This document shows positions 62,235-64,000 of a stretch of 64,000 nucleotides of DNA, in pieces. Every line of letters begins with the position of its first letter. The stretch's first letter is position 1. The stretch covers positions 149,111 to 213,110 of the forward strand of contig NZ_JBIWFB010000009.1 of NCBI RefSeq assembly GCF_044762855.1. Direction: 5' to 3'. The stretch is from Psychrobacillus sp044762855. GTDB lineage: Bacteria; Bacillota; Bacilli; Bacillales_A; Planococcaceae. The notes under the pieces were generated by a model that was not told where the DNA came from, ran no database searches, and saw nothing but the letters and a program-made list of their open reading frames with translations. A program made the position numbers and the translations under genes.

Positions 62235-62279
62235 AAATGCGAACGATATATTTTAATTAAAAATTATTGTTCGGTTTTT
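62235..62279. promoter_or_regulatory. two PurR boxes upstream of the pur promoter
   Basis: Two inverted CGAAC elements are seen: AAAACCGAACAAT on the minus strand (62267-62279) and AAATGCGAACGAT on the plus strand (62235-62247). Their central CGAAC cores are about 25-30 bases apart, the arrangement of PurBoxes bound by PurR in B. subtilis. PurR represses until PRPP rises. Confidence 0.8.
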
Positions 62280-62289
62280 GACATTATTT

Positions 62290-62481
62290 TTATATATTTT
62301 TCTCTTTTATACCTTTTAACATGATTAATTGTTTAACCGGAACTGGTTGCCCATTTACCTCTGCAAAGATCGGTTCTTCTTTTCTACCGGCAATTTGAAA
62401 GCCCTGTTGTTCCATTCTTTCTATACATGCTGTGATACTTTCATTTTCCTCTACTTCAAACCATTTCGTTTCTTTTTTCAT
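62290..62481 (-). CDS. yebG: NETI motif-containing protein (YebG-like)
   Basis: A 63-residue protein. FEVEENESITACIERMEQQG carries the N-E-S-I variant of the NETI motif, and the tail has GRKEEPIFAEVNG. It sits directly upstream of the pur control region, as yebG does in B. subtilis. The function is unknown. GGAGGTC precedes the ATG. Confidence 0.85.
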   Translation of the reverse strand: MKKETKWFEVEENESITACIERMEQQGFQIAGRKEEPIFAEVNGQPVPVKQLIMLKGIKEKNI

Positions 62482-62537
62482 AGCCAGCCGACCTCCTATA
62501 TCTTATAAGAATAACTTATGTACTCAATTTCATCAAT

Positions 62538-62637
62538 TGAGAATGGGGTTTAGAGTTGGGTTGGAGAGAGTTGTCTAGGTTTGGGGAGAGATTGTCCAAG
62601 TTCTGTGCTAGATTGTCCAGACTTGATATACGACTGT
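62538..62637 (-). repeat. about 21-bp tandem repeat next to the NERD gene
   Basis: Three or four units of 20-22 bases carry the core AGAGATTGTCCA or variants (AGAGAGTTGTCTA, TAGATTGTCCAGA, ACGACTGTTTAAC). They end at the stop codon of the NERD gene. The sequence differs from the TTAGTTGC family but has the same period. Confidence 0.6.
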
Positions 62638-63594
62638 TTAACTTCGGTATTTCTCATCTATTCTTCCCTTCCAGTTATCTAATTTTTCCCATCCTAAGAT
62701 ATAATGCGTAGTATTTTTGGATTTTCCTTTTCTAGTAAGATTCATTGAATTCAATATTCTACTTGCTAACTGATGAGATTCTATACACAAAAAGCTCCTA
62801 CATTCTTTATTTGTAATCTTCTTCGAAACTAATGCAAACCACTCATAGACCGTATATTTGTGAGCTAATCTATCAATATTTCCACAGTTTGAACAATTCC
62901 ATCCATTACTCTTCTTAATCATTTCGAATCTTCCACATTTATCACATTTAACCCCTGTAATTAACTCAGCAGGGTCAATCCCCCATTTCTTGCACATGGG
63001 AAATGGAATATAAGGCTGATCATGTTGCATTATTGCTACTGCTACTTCTTTCATTTGAGTTACAGTTAAATATTCTTTCTGTCTTTGCAATTTTCTTATA
63101 TAAACTGGAATATTTAATGCATAAATAACAGAGGTATGATTTGGAGCTTTCATCACAATAGATTTAGTACTACTAAAGATAATTACACCTACAATAGGAA
63201 TATTTATCCCACGCTTATTCAACCATTCCCTCAATAAATAAATGTTCCTATCTACTTGTATTTCGGGACTCCCAAATGAAAATGGATCTTGGTTTCGGGA
63301 GTCTAATTCGCGTTTCAAACAAGGTGGGTCATTTTCAAAGAACAATTTTCCCAATATATTCTTACTCTCTAGGATGACTACAAAATACTGACATATGAAC
63401 AGTGTATCAATCTGGAATTTCCCATTTGAAGTTAAGTTTACATCATGTAAAATTTTATAGTAAAAAGGAAAATCGTATTTTTCAAATACATCTTCTACAG
63501 TTGCTTCTCCTATAATACCTGCTTTTGCTGCTCTCAGTTTCGAATTAATGACACTCTTCATCGTATGATCATTTGGCAAACGTTCATAAAGCAT
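62638..63594 (-). CDS. NERD domain protein with C-terminal zinc ribbon
   Basis: A 318-residue protein. The N-terminal half is a nuclease-related domain (NERD): GIIGEATVEDVFEKYDFP, then FQIDTLFICQYFVVILESKNI, where the D, E and K follow the D-ExK pattern of restriction-like nucleases. A zinc ribbon follows at about 215-240 (CDKCGRF ... CSNCGN) and may bind nucleic acid. The final part is helical. NERD proteins are common in Bacillales and their role is unsettled. The start ATG at 63594 has only a weak ribosome binding site. It sits between the rRNA operon end and yebG. Confidence 0.78.
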   Translation of the reverse strand: MLYERLPNDHTMKSVINSKLRAAKAGIIGEATVEDVFEKYDFPFYYKILHDVNLTSNGKFQIDTLFICQYFVVILESKNILGKLFFENDPPCLKRELDSRNQDPFSFGSPEIQVDRNIYLLREWLNKRGINIPIVGVIIFSSTKSIVMKAPNHTSVIYALNIPVYIRKLQRQKEYLTVTQMKEVAVAIMQHDQPYIPFPMCKKWGIDPAELITGVKCDKCGRFEMIKKSNGWNCSNCGNIDRLAHKYTVYEWFALVSKKITNKECRSFLCIESHQLASRILNSMNLTRKGKSKNTTHYILGWEKLDNWKGRIDEKYRS

Positions 63595-63864
63595 TTGTAA
63601 GCCTAAGTATTTATAATTTGTTGTGCGTTTTTATTAATCAAGTCATCACTCCTTTTTTGCATATTAACACATTTTAAATAAAAGTAAATTTACTTAAAAA
63701 GAGAACAATTCTTTTATTATCACTAAAGCAAGGTGAGAATTGAATTTTGTCGCATAATATGAAGTCAAAATCCAATTTCACTTATTTTTTATTGATGAAA
63801 AATGTCATTATTTCCTGGGAAATGTCGCTTTAAAGTTAAAGCTTCTATATTATTTTAGAAGAAC

Positions 63865-63902
63865 AAAAAAGCCGCTACCGATTATTCGGTAACGACTTTT
63901 TT
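63865..63902 (-). terminator. terminator of the rRNA operon
   Basis: The stem AAAAAGTCGTTACCGA pairs with TCGGTAGCGGCTTTTTT on the minus strand, right behind the 5S rRNA 3' end. Between 63595 and 63864 nothing further was identified. Confidence 0.88.
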
Positions 63903-63907
63903 AATGT

Positions 63908-64000
<93 letters not shown>

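Overview
The window reads as chromosome of a low-GC Gram-positive bacterium of the Bacillales. The codon use, strong GGAGG ribosome binding sites, frequent TTG/GTG starts and gene families all fit. The order purEKBCSQLFMNHD - yerA - yerB - yerC - pcrB - pcrA - ligA - camS - gatCAB - dgkB - rlmCD follows the Bacillus subtilis pur/yer region. The protein flavour and the dispersed palindromic repeats suggest the Planococcaceae/Caryophanaceae side (Psychrobacillus- or Lysinibacillus-like). That placement is inference, because no marker gene is complete enough to prove it. Almost every gene lies on the minus strand; the only clear plus-strand genes are a YtoQ-family gene and an S9 peptidase gene. 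The right edge cuts into a minus-strand 5S rRNA gene.

Left part (1-25 kb, accessory): a TerF-like von Willebrand A protein, a DHH phosphoesterase, a LysR regulator with an aromatic-acid-type MFS carrier, and a MarR/MMPL exporter pair with a visible promoter and palindromic operator. Then come a DUF1450 protein, an IS1182-type transposase relic, a YgjP-like metalloprotein, a tRNA-dihydrouridine synthase, YtoQ, a lipoteichoic acid synthase and a BstA/YfiT-like DinB protein. A Fur-box-controlled siderophore ABC importer (binding protein, two permeases, ATPase) sits beside an orphan nicotianamine-synthase-like gene. ExoA and a DHA2 exporter follow. The 24.65-25.73 kb stretch is a graveyard of decayed fragments, including the 3' end of a second rlmCD-like gene.

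Middle (25.7-36.2 kb): oligopeptidase B, rlmCD, a RelP/YwaC-type small alarmone synthetase, a YjjG-type HAD nucleotidase, and a cytochrome bd operon. That operon comprises cydA, cydB, the tiny cydS and a further 31-residue membrane ORF just before cydA. DgkB and a thioredoxin-fold protein follow.

Right part (36.2-62.5 kb): conserved housekeeping blocks. These are gatCAB (tRNA amidotransferase), camS-ligA-pcrA (with a LexA-type box before pcrA), pcrB, yerC, yerB, yerA and the complete twelve-gene purine operon. The purine operon has two PurR boxes, a sigma-A promoter, a guanine-type purine riboswitch and its terminator. A NETI protein, a NERD/zinc-ribbon protein and the 5S rRNA close the window.

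The most unusual non-genic feature is a pair of MITE-like mosaic elements (about 5.59-6.36 kb and 35.54-36.13 kb). They have near-identical terminal inverted repeats, long hairpin arms and a central cassette carrying 21-bp tandem repeats. The cassette is in opposite orientation relative to the shared left arm in the two copies. A remnant of the 21-bp array lies alone at 49.1 kb.
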